From CAVXZE01 sp964615365 (GTDB taxonomy: Bacteria > Myxococcota_A > UBA9160 > UBA6930): DNA of 64,000 nt. Position 1 is the first letter of the stretch. Every line of letters starts with the position of its first letter. Positions 42,793 through 50,950 of the stretch are shown one piece after another. The stretch is taken from positions 3,876 to 67,875 of the forward strand of contig CAZTOU010000023.1 of the NCBI GenBank assembly GCA_964615365.1, in the 5' to 3' direction. The translations under genes and the position numbers were made by a program. The notes below the pieces were generated by a model that ran no database searches, was not told the origin of the DNA, and saw nothing but the letters and a program-made list of their open reading frames with translations.

Positions 42793-44478
42793 ATGTCCAG
42801 CATGCCCGCCACCAAGTACCAGCCCTTCCAGCCGATCGGCCTGCCCGATCGGCGCTGGCCGGACCGCGTGATCGAGCGGCCCCCGACCTGGTGCAGCGTC
42901 GACCTGCGCGACGGCAACCAGGCCCTGATCGAGCCGATGGGCCCCGAACGCAAGCGGCGGATGTTCGAACAGCTCGTGAAGCTGGGATTCAAGGAGATCG
43001 AGGTGGGATTCCCGAGCGCTTCGGAGATGGATTTCGCCTTCATCCGGGAGCTGATCGAAGAGGACAGGATTCCCGAGGACGTGACCATCCAGGTGCTCAC
43101 CCAGTCCCGAGAGGAGCTGATCCGGCGGACCTTCGAGGCGATCCGCGGCGCGCGGCGGGCCATCGTCCACCTCTACAACTCTACCTCCGAGCTGCAGCGG
43201 CGGGTGGTCTTCGGGCTTTCGCGGGCGGGCATCATCGACATCGCCGTCACGGGTGCGGAGCTGATCCAGAAGCTGCGCAGAGAGATCCCGGAGACCGAGA
43301 TCGTGCCGCAGTACTCCCCGGAGAGCTTCAGCGCCACCGAGCTCGACTTCGCGGTGGAGATCTGCGAGGCGGTGATGGAGGTCTGGAAGCCCACCCCGCT
43401 CGCGCCGGTGATCTTCAACCTGCCGGCCACGGTGGAGATGGCCACTCCCAACGTCTACGCCGACCAGATCGAGTGGTTCGACCGGAAGGTGAGGGACCGC
43501 GACAGCATCATCTTGAGCGTGCATCCCCACAACGATCGAGGCGCCGCCGTCGCGGCTGCCGAGCTGGCGATACTGGCCGGCGCCGAGCGCGTGGAGGGCA
43601 CGCTCTTCGGAAACGGCGAGCGCACCGGCAACGTCGACATCGTCACGCTGGCGCTCAACCTCTACAGCCAGGGGGTGGATCCCCAGCTCGCCTTCTGGGA
43701 CATCGACGAGGTGGTACGGGTGGCCGAGTACTGCAACCGGATCCCGGTCCACCCGCGCCATCCCTACGCGGGAGAGCTGGTCTACACGGCCTTCTCCGGC
43801 TCCCACCAGGACGCCATCAAGAAGGGAATGGCGGCGCTCGACCGTGCCGAGAGCGACCGATGGGAGGTTCCCTATCTGCCCATCGACCCGAAGGACGTGG
43901 GTCGCAGCTACGAGGCGGTGATCCGCATCAACAGCCAGTCGGGAAAGGGAGGCGTCGCTTTCGTGCTGGAGCAGGATCACGGGCTCCGGCTACCGCGAGA
44001 GCTCCAGGCCGAGTTCAGCCGACACATCCAACGCATCACCGACGCCAGCGGAGCCGAGCTCAGCTCGCGGGGAGTCTGGGACGCATTCGCCGCCGAGTAT
44101 CTCTCCCGAAACCGTCCGATCGACCTGATCGGATACGAGAACGTGGCCGAAGTCGGGAGCTCGGAAGAGACCGAGATCGAGTTCCACCTGCGCATCGACG
44201 GCAGCGAGCAGTGGATCCGGGGCCGGGGGAACGGCCCCATCGCGGCCTTCGTGGACGCGCTGCAGGGCGTCTGCGGAATCCGGCTCGAGATCCTCGACTA
44301 CGCCGAGCACGCCGTGGGACAGGGCGCCGATGCCTGCGCCGTCGCCTACGTGCAGACGCGCAGCGGGCGAACCGGTCCGCTCTGGGGCGTCGGTCGCCAC
44401 GGGAACATCGTGCTGGCGTCGCTCCACGCGGTGACCAGCGCAGTCAACCGGATCCGCCTCGCCGAGCAGGGAATCTGA
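42793..44478 (+). CDS. leuA: 2-isopropylmalate synthase
   Basis: 561 residues, type 2 LeuA of the long (~560 residue) form. It condenses acetyl-CoA with 2-oxoisovalerate, the committed step to leucine. Catalytic and metal motifs: VDLRDGNQALIEPMG, VHPHNDRGAAVAAAELA and GTLFGNGERTGNVDIV. The C-terminal ~130 residues (RIDGSEQWIRGRGNGPIAAFVDAL...) form the leucine-binding regulatory domain, so feedback inhibition is expected in addition to the leader upstream. No other leu gene follows. Confidence 0.92.
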   Translation: MSSMPATKYQPFQPIGLPDRRWPDRVIERPPTWCSVDLRDGNQALIEPMGPERKRRMFEQLVKLGFKEIEVGFPSASEMDFAFIRELIEEDRIPEDVTIQVLTQSREELIRRTFEAIRGARRAIVHLYNSTSELQRRVVFGLSRAGIIDIAVTGAELIQKLRREIPETEIVPQYSPESFSATELDFAVEICEAVMEVWKPTPLAPVIFNLPATVEMATPNVYADQIEWFDRKVRDRDSIILSVHPHNDRGAAVAAAELAILAGAERVEGTLFGNGERTGNVDIVTLALNLYSQGVDPQLAFWDIDEVVRVAEYCNRIPVHPRHPYAGELVYTAFSGSHQDAIKKGMAALDRAESDRWEVPYLPIDPKDVGRSYEAVIRINSQSGKGGVAFVLEQDHGLRLPRELQAEFSRHIQRITDASGAELSSRGVWDAFAAEYLSRNRPIDLIGYENVAEVGSSEETEIEFHLRIDGSEQWIRGRGNGPIAAFVDALQGVCGIRLEILDYAEHAVGQGADACAVAYVQTRSGRTGPLWGVGRHGNIVLASLHAVTSAVNRIRLAEQGI

Positions 44479-44496
44479 GAAGAGCGCTCTCTCCCG

Positions 44497-45543
44497 CTAG
44501 TTGGAAGCCCGCTCCTTGTCCGTCAAAGCTCCGAGGAACGCCACGATCGCGTCGACCTGCCCCGCGTCCAGATCCTCGTCGAGCTGGAGCCGGGCCATCT
44601 GTTCGACCGAATCGGCCAGCGTCCCGGCCTTGCCGTCGTGGAAGTAGGGCTCGGTCAGGGCGATGTTCCGCAGAGACGGCACCTTGAAGACGTACCGGTC
44701 ATCTTCCGCTCCAGTGACGTCGAAGCGGCCCAGGTCCTCCCCGTTGGCGTAGGCGTGGACCTGCCCCATCCGCTCGTAGCCGTCTCCTCCCAGCAGCGCG
44801 TCGTCGTGGCAGTCGCTGCAGCCGATCTCCATGAACTGCCTGAGTCCCTCCTTCTCCGCGGAGGTGAGGGCATCCCGCTCACCCGCCAGGAAATCGTCGA
44901 AGCGGTCGCGGGTGATCAGCGTCCGCTCGAAGGCAGCCACCGCCTGCGCGAAGTGGTCATAGGTCAGCGCCGGATCGGCATCCGGGAAGGCCACCTGGAA
45001 TCGATCGGCGTATCCGGCCTCCTGGAGCCGCGCCACCGCCGTCGCCTCGTCGGGCAGGCCCATCTCGATGGGATTGAGGACCGGGCCCTTCGCCTGCTCC
45101 GCGAGATCTGCCGCCCGGCCATCCCAGAACTGGGCGATGTGCAACCCGGCGTTCAACGTCGTGGGGGAGTTCCGGCCGCCGAACTCACCCTCGGCCCCCT
45201 CCGAGGTGGGGAGGTTGTCGACCCCCCCCAGCTTCTCGTCCAGACGGTGGCAGCTATTGCAGGACTGGGTGCGATTGATCGAGAGGGCGGTCTCGAAGTA
45301 GAGCTCCCTGCCCAGCTCGATCTGGACCTGGGTATCGCTCTCGCCCCCGGGCATCCTCTGAGGCAGCCGCGCGAACTGCTCGCTCGCCTCGGCCAGCAAG
45401 TCGGGCGCCTGAGCTGCCTCGGGCGCCTGAGCTGCCTCGGGCGCCGGCTCCTCTCGAGGATCCTGCGTGGCGGAATCGCATCCGAGCGTCAGTCCCAGCA
45501 ACGTGACGGCCAAGCCAGCCGTCCATCTCATCCTGCGCTTCAT
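44497..45543 (-). CDS. Di-heme cytochrome c peroxidase, lipoprotein
   Basis: 348 residues. Lipobox LTLGC at the end of the signal peptide, then an Ala/Pro linker, then two heme c sites CNSCH and CSDCH, as in bacterial cytochrome c peroxidases and MauG relatives. Spacing (LYFETALSINRTQSCNSCH; FMEIGCSDCH; SLRNIALTEPYFHDG) is standard. It reduces hydrogen peroxide using electrons from periplasmic cytochromes. The linker contains an in-frame 18-bp tandem duplication (EAAQAP twice). It is divergent from the Ni superoxide dismutase gene, so both may serve oxidative-stress defence. Confidence 0.9.
   Translation of the reverse strand: MKRRMRWTAGLAVTLLGLTLGCDSATQDPREEPAPEAAQAPEAAQAPDLLAEASEQFARLPQRMPGGESDTQVQIELGRELYFETALSINRTQSCNSCHRLDEKLGGVDNLPTSEGAEGEFGGRNSPTTLNAGLHIAQFWDGRAADLAEQAKGPVLNPIEMGLPDEATAVARLQEAGYADRFQVAFPDADPALTYDHFAQAVAAFERTLITRDRFDDFLAGERDALTSAEKEGLRQFMEIGCSDCHDDALLGGDGYERMGQVHAYANGEDLGRFDVTGAEDDRYVFKVPSLRNIALTEPYFHDGKAGTLADSVEQMARLQLDEDLDAGQVDAIVAFLGALTDKERASN
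45403..45445. repeat. 18-bp tandem repeat in the peroxidase linker
   Basis: GGGCGCCTGAGCTGCCTC occurs at 45403-45420 and 45421-45438, followed by a 7-bp partial copy. It encodes the repeated EAAQAP of the linker; the copy number probably varies between strains. Confidence 0.85.
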
Positions 45544-45730
45544 CGATCTCTTTCTCCCTTGCCAAGGTCATCACGGCTTCGCGCACCGCAGCGACTGGCG
45601 ACGATCGCAAGCCGCCCTTCGAGCGGATATTCTAGCCATGGGGTTCGCCGAGAGGCCAGGGGCCCGAACCACCTTCCGACACGCGCCGCCTCTGCCCGGG
45701 AGAGGCGGTCCAAAACGAGGAGGAGAAGGA

Positions 45731-46192
45731 ATGAAGAGAGCCACGGTACTGACGATCGCCGCGACGATCCTGGTTTCCTTGACCGCTTCGAAGGCGCTCT
45801 CCCACTGCCAGATCCCGTGCGGAATCTACGACGATACCGCCCGGCTTCGCCTCATGGCAGAGCACATCACGACCATCGAGAAGGCGATGAAGACAATCGT
45901 CGATCTATCGAGCCAGGAGAGGCCGAACTACAACCAGGTGGTTCGGTGGGTGCAGAACAAGGACGAGCATGCCGACCAGCTGGGCGAGATCGTCACCTAC
46001 TACTTCATGGCGCAACGAATCAAGCCGCAGCAGCAGGAAGGCGGAGAAGCGCAGGCGAAGTACCAGGCGCAGATCGGCTCCCTGCACCGGATGCTCGTCT
46101 ACGCCATGAAGGCAAAGCAGACCACCGACCTCGGAAACGTCGCAGAGCTCCGGGCCCTGCTGGAGGCCTTCGAGGCCTCCTACATGCCCTAG
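45731..46192 (+). CDS. sodN: Nickel superoxide dismutase with Sec-type leader
   Basis: 153 residues from an ATG preceded by AGGAGGAGAAGGA. The nickel hook HCQIPCGIYDD matches the HCxxPCxxY motif whose N-terminal His and two Cys bind Ni. In many bacteria a short leader is removed by SodX. Here the hook follows a classic hydrophobic Sec signal (about residues 1-24, TILVSLTASKALS), and cleavage before His25 would expose the ligand. The rest is the four-helix bundle (HITTIEKAMKTIVDLSSQ...). No sodX-like gene is nearby. It is probably periplasmic and detoxifies superoxide with the neighbouring peroxidase. Confidence 0.92.
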   Translation: MKRATVLTIAATILVSLTASKALSHCQIPCGIYDDTARLRLMAEHITTIEKAMKTIVDLSSQERPNYNQVVRWVQNKDEHADQLGEIVTYYFMAQRIKPQQQEGGEAQAKYQAQIGSLHRMLVYAMKAKQTTDLGNVAELRALLEAFEASYMP

Positions 46193-47481
46193 CCGATCAC
46201 GGTGCCTGTGCTGGTGAGATCCTCGCGGAGGCGGGAGAGAAAGCGGGTGTCGACGGAGGTGCCGATGCGCGGCAGCCCCAGCTGGAAGGGCTCCGCGTCG
46301 ACGTCGGTGCCGCTCTCGCAGCTCTCGATGAGCTCGGCCATCAGGCGGCCGAGCACCGGCGCCGTCTTGAACGACGACCCGCTGGTTCCGATGCAGACGT
46401 AGAAGCCCGGGAGATCGGTCTTGTCGGCGATCGGATACCAATCCCGGACCGTGACGTCGTAGAGGCTGGCCACACCGCGGGTCGGCCCGAGTTCGAGGCC
46501 CGGGATGCGCTTCATCAGCCGGAGGCGCTGTCGCTGGGCGTATGGCTCCGTCACGCTCTCGCCGTAGTCGTCCGGGTCCTGCACCCAGTCGAGCGCGTCG
46601 CACTCGGGATCCGTGGTTCCGACGATCAGGGCGCGCCCGCGCGACTCGGGCCGGGCGTAGACGCCCCCGTCGACATCGCCGATCACCGGCACCGGGTTCG
46701 TCTCCGTGCCCAGATCGAAGAAGGGATTCGGCATCTGATGCACTTCGCGCCGGAGCGGGCGGGTTTCCAGCGGCAGGGTCACCCCCGCCATCCGGTTGAT
46801 GATCGCCGAATGCGGACCCCCGGCGTTCACCACGACCTCGCTCTCGATCGACCCGCCCTGCCTGAACTCCACCCGAAAGTGCGCGGATTCCCGGTGGATC
46901 GCGACGACTTCGCGCTTGAGCAGGAAGTCGGCGCCTTCGCGCTCGGCGGCGCTTCGCAGGTTCTGCGTGGCCAGGCCGGGGTAGACGACGTACCCGCCGT
47001 CCTTCTCGAAGAACCCACCCCCGATGCGCCGCCCCGTCGGCTCGAAGAAGCGCGGGTGATCGGGTGAGGTCGTCGGGTGGTGGGAAGCGGTCTCCAGGAA
47101 GGGGAAGCGGGCGGCGATCTCGTCCGGCGAGAGAAGCTCGACGTCGATCCCGACCTTTCGCATCTCGGCGGCCGTCTGCTGTGCGGTCTCGTCCAGCTCC
47201 GGCAGGATGAAGAGCACACCCGGCTGCTCGAACACGGCCAGGTCGTCGTCGATCGGGCCCAGATGTGTGCCCCAATCGGCCCAGATCCGGGCGCCTTCGT
47301 GAGCCATCGCGATCATGCCCGGCTGCGAGTAGAACCTCCGGACGATCCCGCACGAGGCCGAGGTCGTTCCGTGGCCTACCGCGCCCAGCTTGTCGACGAC
47401 CGTCGCGTCGAATCCGCGGCGGCGAGCCTCGAGGGCGATCGCGCAGCCGATCACGCCCCCTCCGATGATCGCGATCCTCAT
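46189..47481 (-). CDS. FAD-dependent oxidoreductase (DAO/sarcosine oxidase-like)
   Basis: 430 residues from the ATG at 47481, giving MRIAIIGGGVIGCAIALEARRRGFDATVVDK, a perfect FAD-binding start. Later VNAGGPHSAIINRMAGVTLPLETRPLRREVHQM and GLYVCIGTSGSSFKTAPVLGRLMAEL-like sequence identify the DAO superfamily. It would oxidise an amine or N-methyl amino acid with release of hydrogen peroxide. The 3' end overlaps the convergent sodN by 4 bp. It is divergent from the dipeptidase-like gene. Confidence 0.85.
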   Translation of the reverse strand: MRIAIIGGGVIGCAIALEARRRGFDATVVDKLGAVGHGTTSASCGIVRRFYSQPGMIAMAHEGARIWADWGTHLGPIDDDLAVFEQPGVLFILPELDETAQQTAAEMRKVGIDVELLSPDEIAARFPFLETASHHPTTSPDHPRFFEPTGRRIGGGFFEKDGGYVVYPGLATQNLRSAAEREGADFLLKREVVAIHRESAHFRVEFRQGGSIESEVVVNAGGPHSAIINRMAGVTLPLETRPLRREVHQMPNPFFDLGTETNPVPVIGDVDGGVYARPESRGRALIVGTTDPECDALDWVQDPDDYGESVTEPYAQRQRLRLMKRIPGLELGPTRGVASLYDVTVRDWYPIADKTDLPGFYVCIGTSGSSFKTAPVLGRLMAELIESCESGTDVDAEPFQLGLPRIGTSVDTRFLSRLREDLTSTGTVIG

Positions 47482-47640
47482 GGCGCCGATCTTCGCCCGC
47501 ACCGGGCGGCGCCACAAGGGGCCCCGGACGGGATGGATCCGCAGCTCTCTCGACTTGCAGCCGGCCCCTTGCCTCTATAGCTTGCCTATCTGGGCACTCA
47601 CGCAGAATGGGTTCGGACCCCCTCCTGGGAGAAGCATCAG

Positions 47641-48696
47641 ATGACGGCGAGTCCGGCGGTAGCCCAGACTCCTCTCCGCGACGCGATCATCGTGGACATG
47701 ACCATCCCCGTCTGCCCCGGTAGCGGATTGACTCCGACGACCGAGGACTTCGAGGAGCAGGTAGATCAGTACTTCGAGGGACGCGTCACCTGCGGCTCCT
47801 TCACCGTGGCAGCCGACTTCGAGACCAGCGTACTCGCCACGATCAAGTCGATCGCCCGCAGCCGCAACTTCTTCCTGCGAGATCCGGACCGATTCGTACT
47901 GGTCGATGGCGTCGACGACATCATTCGCGCCGGGCGGAATGGAAAGCTCGCAGTGAGCTTCAACTTCCAGGGCACCAACCCGCTTACCGGGGATCTCGAC
48001 ATGCTCGAGGTCTACCGGCGGCTGGGGGTCGGCCACATCCTGCTCGCCTACAACCACAGAAACATGGTCGGGGACGGGTGCCACGAGAAGACCGACGGGG
48101 GACTCAGCCGCTTCGGGGTTCGCGTGGTCGAGAAGATGAACGAGGTCGGGATCATCGTGGATGGATCCCATGCGGGCTATCGAACCTCCATGGAGATGCT
48201 TGAGGTGACCAGCGCACCCGCGATCTTCTCGCACTCCAGTCCGAGGGCGCTCTGTGACCACGAGCGATGCATCACCGACGATCAGATCCGGGCCTGCGCC
48301 AGGACCGGAGGTGTCATCGGGTTGACGGGCGTCGGTCTCTTCATCAGCGATGGGGGGACGGACGTCTCCCCCGACAGGATGGTCGAAGGCATCGACTACG
48401 TAGCCCAGCTGGTGGGTCCCGAACACGCGGGACTCGGCCTCGACTACGTCAAGGATCCGAGCAAGGCGGAGCGCATGCTGCGCGCCGGGCGCCGCCACTA
48501 CGGCGATCCCAGCAGCTACCCGGCAAACAACCTCAGGTTTGCCTCGCCGACCGCGATCCCGGAAATCGCCGAGCGGCTGTTCGAGCGGGGATACGACGAG
48601 CAGGCGGTGCGCGGAGTTCTCGGCGAGAACTGGTTGCGCGTCTATCGCGAGGTGTGGAGTAGGGGGTACGGGGCGGTCCTGCCCTCGAGGTGTTCC
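47641..48696 (+). CDS. Membrane-dipeptidase (renal dipeptidase) family protein, stop codon unclear
   Basis: The recognisable protein is about 340 residues: zinc site residues in VDMTIPV..., GVGHILLAYNHRN, IVDGSHAGYRTSMEM, APAIFSHSSPRALCDHERCITD and GLGLDYVKD. It ends around GENWLRVYREVW, where the family usually ends. The frame has no stop there and runs on to 49266 inside the next gene in a meaningless frame. A TAG lies out of frame at 48660-48662, so one missing base just before it would give a normal end. I place the end before the next gene's start. It hydrolyses dipeptides or related amides; function unproven. Confidence 0.7.
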
Positions 48697-48697
48697 A

Positions 48698-49879
48698 GTG
48701 GCGAGCCTTGCGAAGCTTCTGCTTGTCGTCCTCGTCGTCGCGGTGGGAGCTTTCGCGGTCTACCGATACGCCTGGTACAGCGGCCCGCACCTGCTGGATC
48801 GATGCGAGACGAGCCGAACCTTGCGTCTGGAAGTCTTCTTGCCGCAGCTCGAGCCGTTCCTGGAGCGCTTTCACGATCCCCGGGCGAGATTCGACCGCCG
48901 GGATCTGCGGGGCCTCTTCTCCACCCGCGCGGGGGGGCACACCGACCTGTACGGATCTGCGGACCTGGTCTACGTGCTGTGGATCCTGGACGAGCTCGAG
49001 AGCCGGACGACCGCCGAGGGGCGCCGGGAATGGGTGTCCACCCTCCAGTCGTTTCAGGATCCGGAGACGGGCCTCTTTCGGCCGGGAGAAGCCGCGGTCG
49101 AGAGCATCACGCACGCCACCGCCTTCGCCACTGCGGCGCTCAAGCTGCTGGGCTCCCGCCCACTTCATCCGCACCGGTGGGCCGAGCAGCGGTTCGCTTC
49201 CCCAGAGGCGATCCGCGAGTGGGTCGATTCGTTCGAATGGCACCAGATCTGGACGGGCTCCCATGAGCTGGGAGCCGCCGCCGCCGTGATCGACGCACCA
49301 GAGGGGATTCGCCTGCCTGCGGAATGGGCCGATTGGACGCTGGAAGCCTTCACCGAGAGGGTGGACGACGACACGGGGCTCTGGAAGAACGGCTTGCTGG
49401 ACCGGGTATGGCGCGGGCCCACCACCATCGATCTGGGCGGCGCCGCTCACTTCTGGTGGATCTACCATCACCTCGGCCGACCGATACCGCACCCGGAGAA
49501 GGTCATCGCGAACGTCCTCGCCTTGCAGAGGAAGACGGGGCTGTGGGGCACGCGCCTCTTCAATGGCGCGTACCCCCAGGGCATCGACTTCGACGCGCTG
49601 ATCGGCCTGCGGGTGGCGTGGCTGCAGCTGTCGGAGGAGGCCCGAGCTTCGCGACGCGGCCAGATCAAGGAGGCTCTGGACCGCTACGCCTGTGCCGCGG
49701 ATGCCCATCTCGACACCGCCGGGTCGGTCGACCGCCTCTTTCGCAAGCCTCACAAGCTGGTCGGCACGCTCAACGCCCTCGCCGAACTCGACCTCCTCTA
49801 CCGAGCCCTCACGGGAAGGCCGAAGCTGGAGACATCCTCCCCTCTGCGTAGCGCGCTGACCCAGGTCGCCTGGCAGTAG
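48698..49879 (+). CDS. Membrane-anchored alpha/alpha-toroid-like protein
   Basis: 393 residues from the GTG at 48698 with GAGG 7 bp before. One N-terminal membrane segment (ASLAKLLLVVLVVAVGAFAVYRY) is followed by repeated helical units with QW-like signatures (LQSFQDPETGLFRPG, LALQRKTGLWGTRLFNGAYPQGIDFDAL), as in prenyltransferase/squalene-cyclase toroid folds. No cyclase Asp motif is visible, so an enzyme activity is not claimed. It follows the dipeptidase-like gene closely and ends just before the MarR control region. Confidence 0.6.
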   Translation: MASLAKLLLVVLVVAVGAFAVYRYAWYSGPHLLDRCETSRTLRLEVFLPQLEPFLERFHDPRARFDRRDLRGLFSTRAGGHTDLYGSADLVYVLWILDELESRTTAEGRREWVSTLQSFQDPETGLFRPGEAAVESITHATAFATAALKLLGSRPLHPHRWAEQRFASPEAIREWVDSFEWHQIWTGSHELGAAAAVIDAPEGIRLPAEWADWTLEAFTERVDDDTGLWKNGLLDRVWRGPTTIDLGGAAHFWWIYHHLGRPIPHPEKVIANVLALQRKTGLWGTRLFNGAYPQGIDFDALIGLRVAWLQLSEEARASRRGQIKEALDRYACAADAHLDTAGSVDRLFRKPHKLVGTLNALAELDLLYRALTGRPKLETSSPLRSALTQVAWQ

Positions 49880-49889
49880 CATTTCTCCC

Positions 49890-49918
49890 TTGACGATCAT
49901 GTATAGCTTCTATACATT
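49890..49918 (+). promoter_or_regulatory. Promoter of the marR-ATC hydrolase-desulfidase operon
   Basis: TTGACG (49890-49895), 17-bp spacer and TACATT (49913-49918). The first operator copy fills the spacer and the second lies over the predicted start site. The same arrangement occurs at 54475-54503 on the other strand, so both are likely repressed by the same regulator. Confidence 0.7.
49900..49916. promoter_or_regulatory. MarR operator copy 1 (TGTATAG-N3-CTATACA)
   Basis: TGTATAG CTT CTATACA, a perfect 7+7 inverted repeat with a 3-bp centre, inside the promoter spacer. Identical half-sites occur at 49921, 54457 and 54479. Confidence 0.85.
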
Positions 49919-49920
49919 TA

Positions 49921-49937
49921 TGTATAGTAGCTATACA
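49921..49937. promoter_or_regulatory. MarR operator copy 2 (TGTATAG-N3-CTATACA)
   Basis: TGTATAG TAG CTATACA, 21 bp centre to centre from copy 1, i.e. two helical turns, so two dimers would bind the same face. It overlaps an ATG at 49937, which is therefore unlikely to be the translation start of the regulator. Confidence 0.85.
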
Positions 49938-49963
49938 TGATCGGGGAAATCCGGGGGAGATCG

Positions 49964-50449
49964 ATGGGCCGAGAGAAGCCGTACGCGGGCGAGTTCCCCG
50001 AGCAGTTCGAGAGGATCGTCAACAAGTACAACTCGCTCCAGGAGAGCCCCCTCGACTACGGCTGTGGAGAGGAACTCTACCCGTCGGAGATCCACGCCGT
50101 CGAGGCCATCGGCAAGCATCCCGAGGTACACCTGGCCGAGCTGGCCAGGATCCTCGGGGTGACGCGCGGGGCGGTCCAGCAGACGGTGGGACGGCTCGTC
50201 AAGAAGGGGCTGGTCGAGAAGTTCATGGACGAGGGCGACAGGAAGAAGGTCTACCTGGAGCTCACCACGAAGGGGAATGCCGCCTTCGACGGGCACGAGG
50301 AGTACCACGCGGAGCAGTCCTCCCGGATGGAGAAGCTGTTCGAGGGCTTTCGCCCTCGAGAACTGGACCTGTTGAGGGACGTCCTCGACGAGGTGGAATC
50401 CTTCATGGACCGGTATCGGGAACAGAAGCTCCGGCAGAAGGGCCGGTGA
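49964..50449 (+). CDS. MarR-family transcriptional regulator
   Basis: 161 residues. The winged helix is clear: YPSEIHAVEAIGKHPEVHLAELARILGVTRGAVQQTVGRLVKKGLVEKF, with the wing MDEGDRKKVYLELTTKG. The ATG at 49964 has GGGGGAG 5 bp upstream; an earlier in-frame ATG at 49937 lies inside the operator and lacks a ribosome site. It is the first gene of its operon and sits directly behind two operators that recur upstream of the flavoprotein gene, so it is probably an autorepressor controlling both units. Ligand unknown; a thiol or sulfur heterocycle is suggested by the genes it controls. Confidence 0.9.
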   Translation: MGREKPYAGEFPEQFERIVNKYNSLQESPLDYGCGEELYPSEIHAVEAIGKHPEVHLAELARILGVTRGAVQQTVGRLVKKGLVEKFMDEGDRKKVYLELTTKGNAAFDGHEEYHAEQSSRMEKLFEGFRPRELDLLRDVLDEVESFMDRYREQKLRQKGR

Positions 50450-50459
50450 GGAGAAGAAC

Positions 50460-50936
50460 ATGGGAGCGGATCTGAGTCAGATCGGGATGCTGGTCCAGCG
50501 AGAGATCGAGGCACGCATCGCGGGCCCCCTGATCAAGGCCTTCATGGCGGAGATCGGTGAGGAGAGAGCACTCGCGATCGCCCGGGAAGTAATCGTGGGG
50601 CTGGCGAGAGAGAGCGGAAAGGAGCTGCGCGAGCTCGCAGGGGGAGACGGCCTGGAGGACTTCGCCAAGGCGATGGTGCGTTGGAGCAAGGACGATGCGG
50701 TGACTTCCGATCTCGTCGAGTTCACGCCGGAGAAGATTTCGATGAACACCACCCGCTGCCGGTACGCGGAGATGTACCGGGAGCTGGGCATGTCGGAGCT
50801 GGGCTTCACTCTCTCCTGCGCGCGGGACTTCGCCCTGGTGGAGGGCTTCAACCCGAAGATCGTGCTCCGGCGGACCCAGACGATCATGGAAGGGGCGGAC
50901 CACTGCGACTTCCGCTTCACCCTCGAGAAGGACTGA
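50460..50936 (+). CDS. L-2-amino-thiazoline-4-carboxylate hydrolase-family protein
   Basis: 158 residues, cytoplasmic. The helical N-terminal half (PLIKAFMAEIGEERALAIAREVIVGLARESG) and the C-terminal segment TLSCARDFALVEGFNPKIVLRRTQTIMEGADHCDFRF, with Cys and the HCDFRF ending, match the ATC-hydrolase family. The named enzyme opens the ring of 2-amino-thiazoline-4-carboxylate on the way to cysteine; many homologues have unknown substrates. It lies 10 bp after marR and just before the cysteine desulfidase gene, which fits a route from a thiazoline to cysteine and then sulfide. Confidence 0.75.
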   Translation: MGADLSQIGMLVQREIEARIAGPLIKAFMAEIGEERALAIAREVIVGLARESGKELRELAGGDGLEDFAKAMVRWSKDDAVTSDLVEFTPEKISMNTTRCRYAEMYRELGMSELGFTLSCARDFALVEGFNPKIVLRRTQTIMEGADHCDFRFTLEKD

Positions 50937-50950
50937 TCCGCTCGAAAGCG

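Noticed and set aside
44638..47067. Very long open frame on the plus strand opposite the peroxidase and across sodN
   Set aside because: It is low-complexity, Arg/Gly/Pro-rich, antisense to well-supported genes, and has the codon pattern of a shadow frame in GC-rich DNA.
49937..49963. Upstream ATG as the start of the MarR gene
   Set aside because: It lies inside the second operator, where the transcript is predicted to begin, and has no ribosome site; the ATG at 49964 has GGGGGAG in front.
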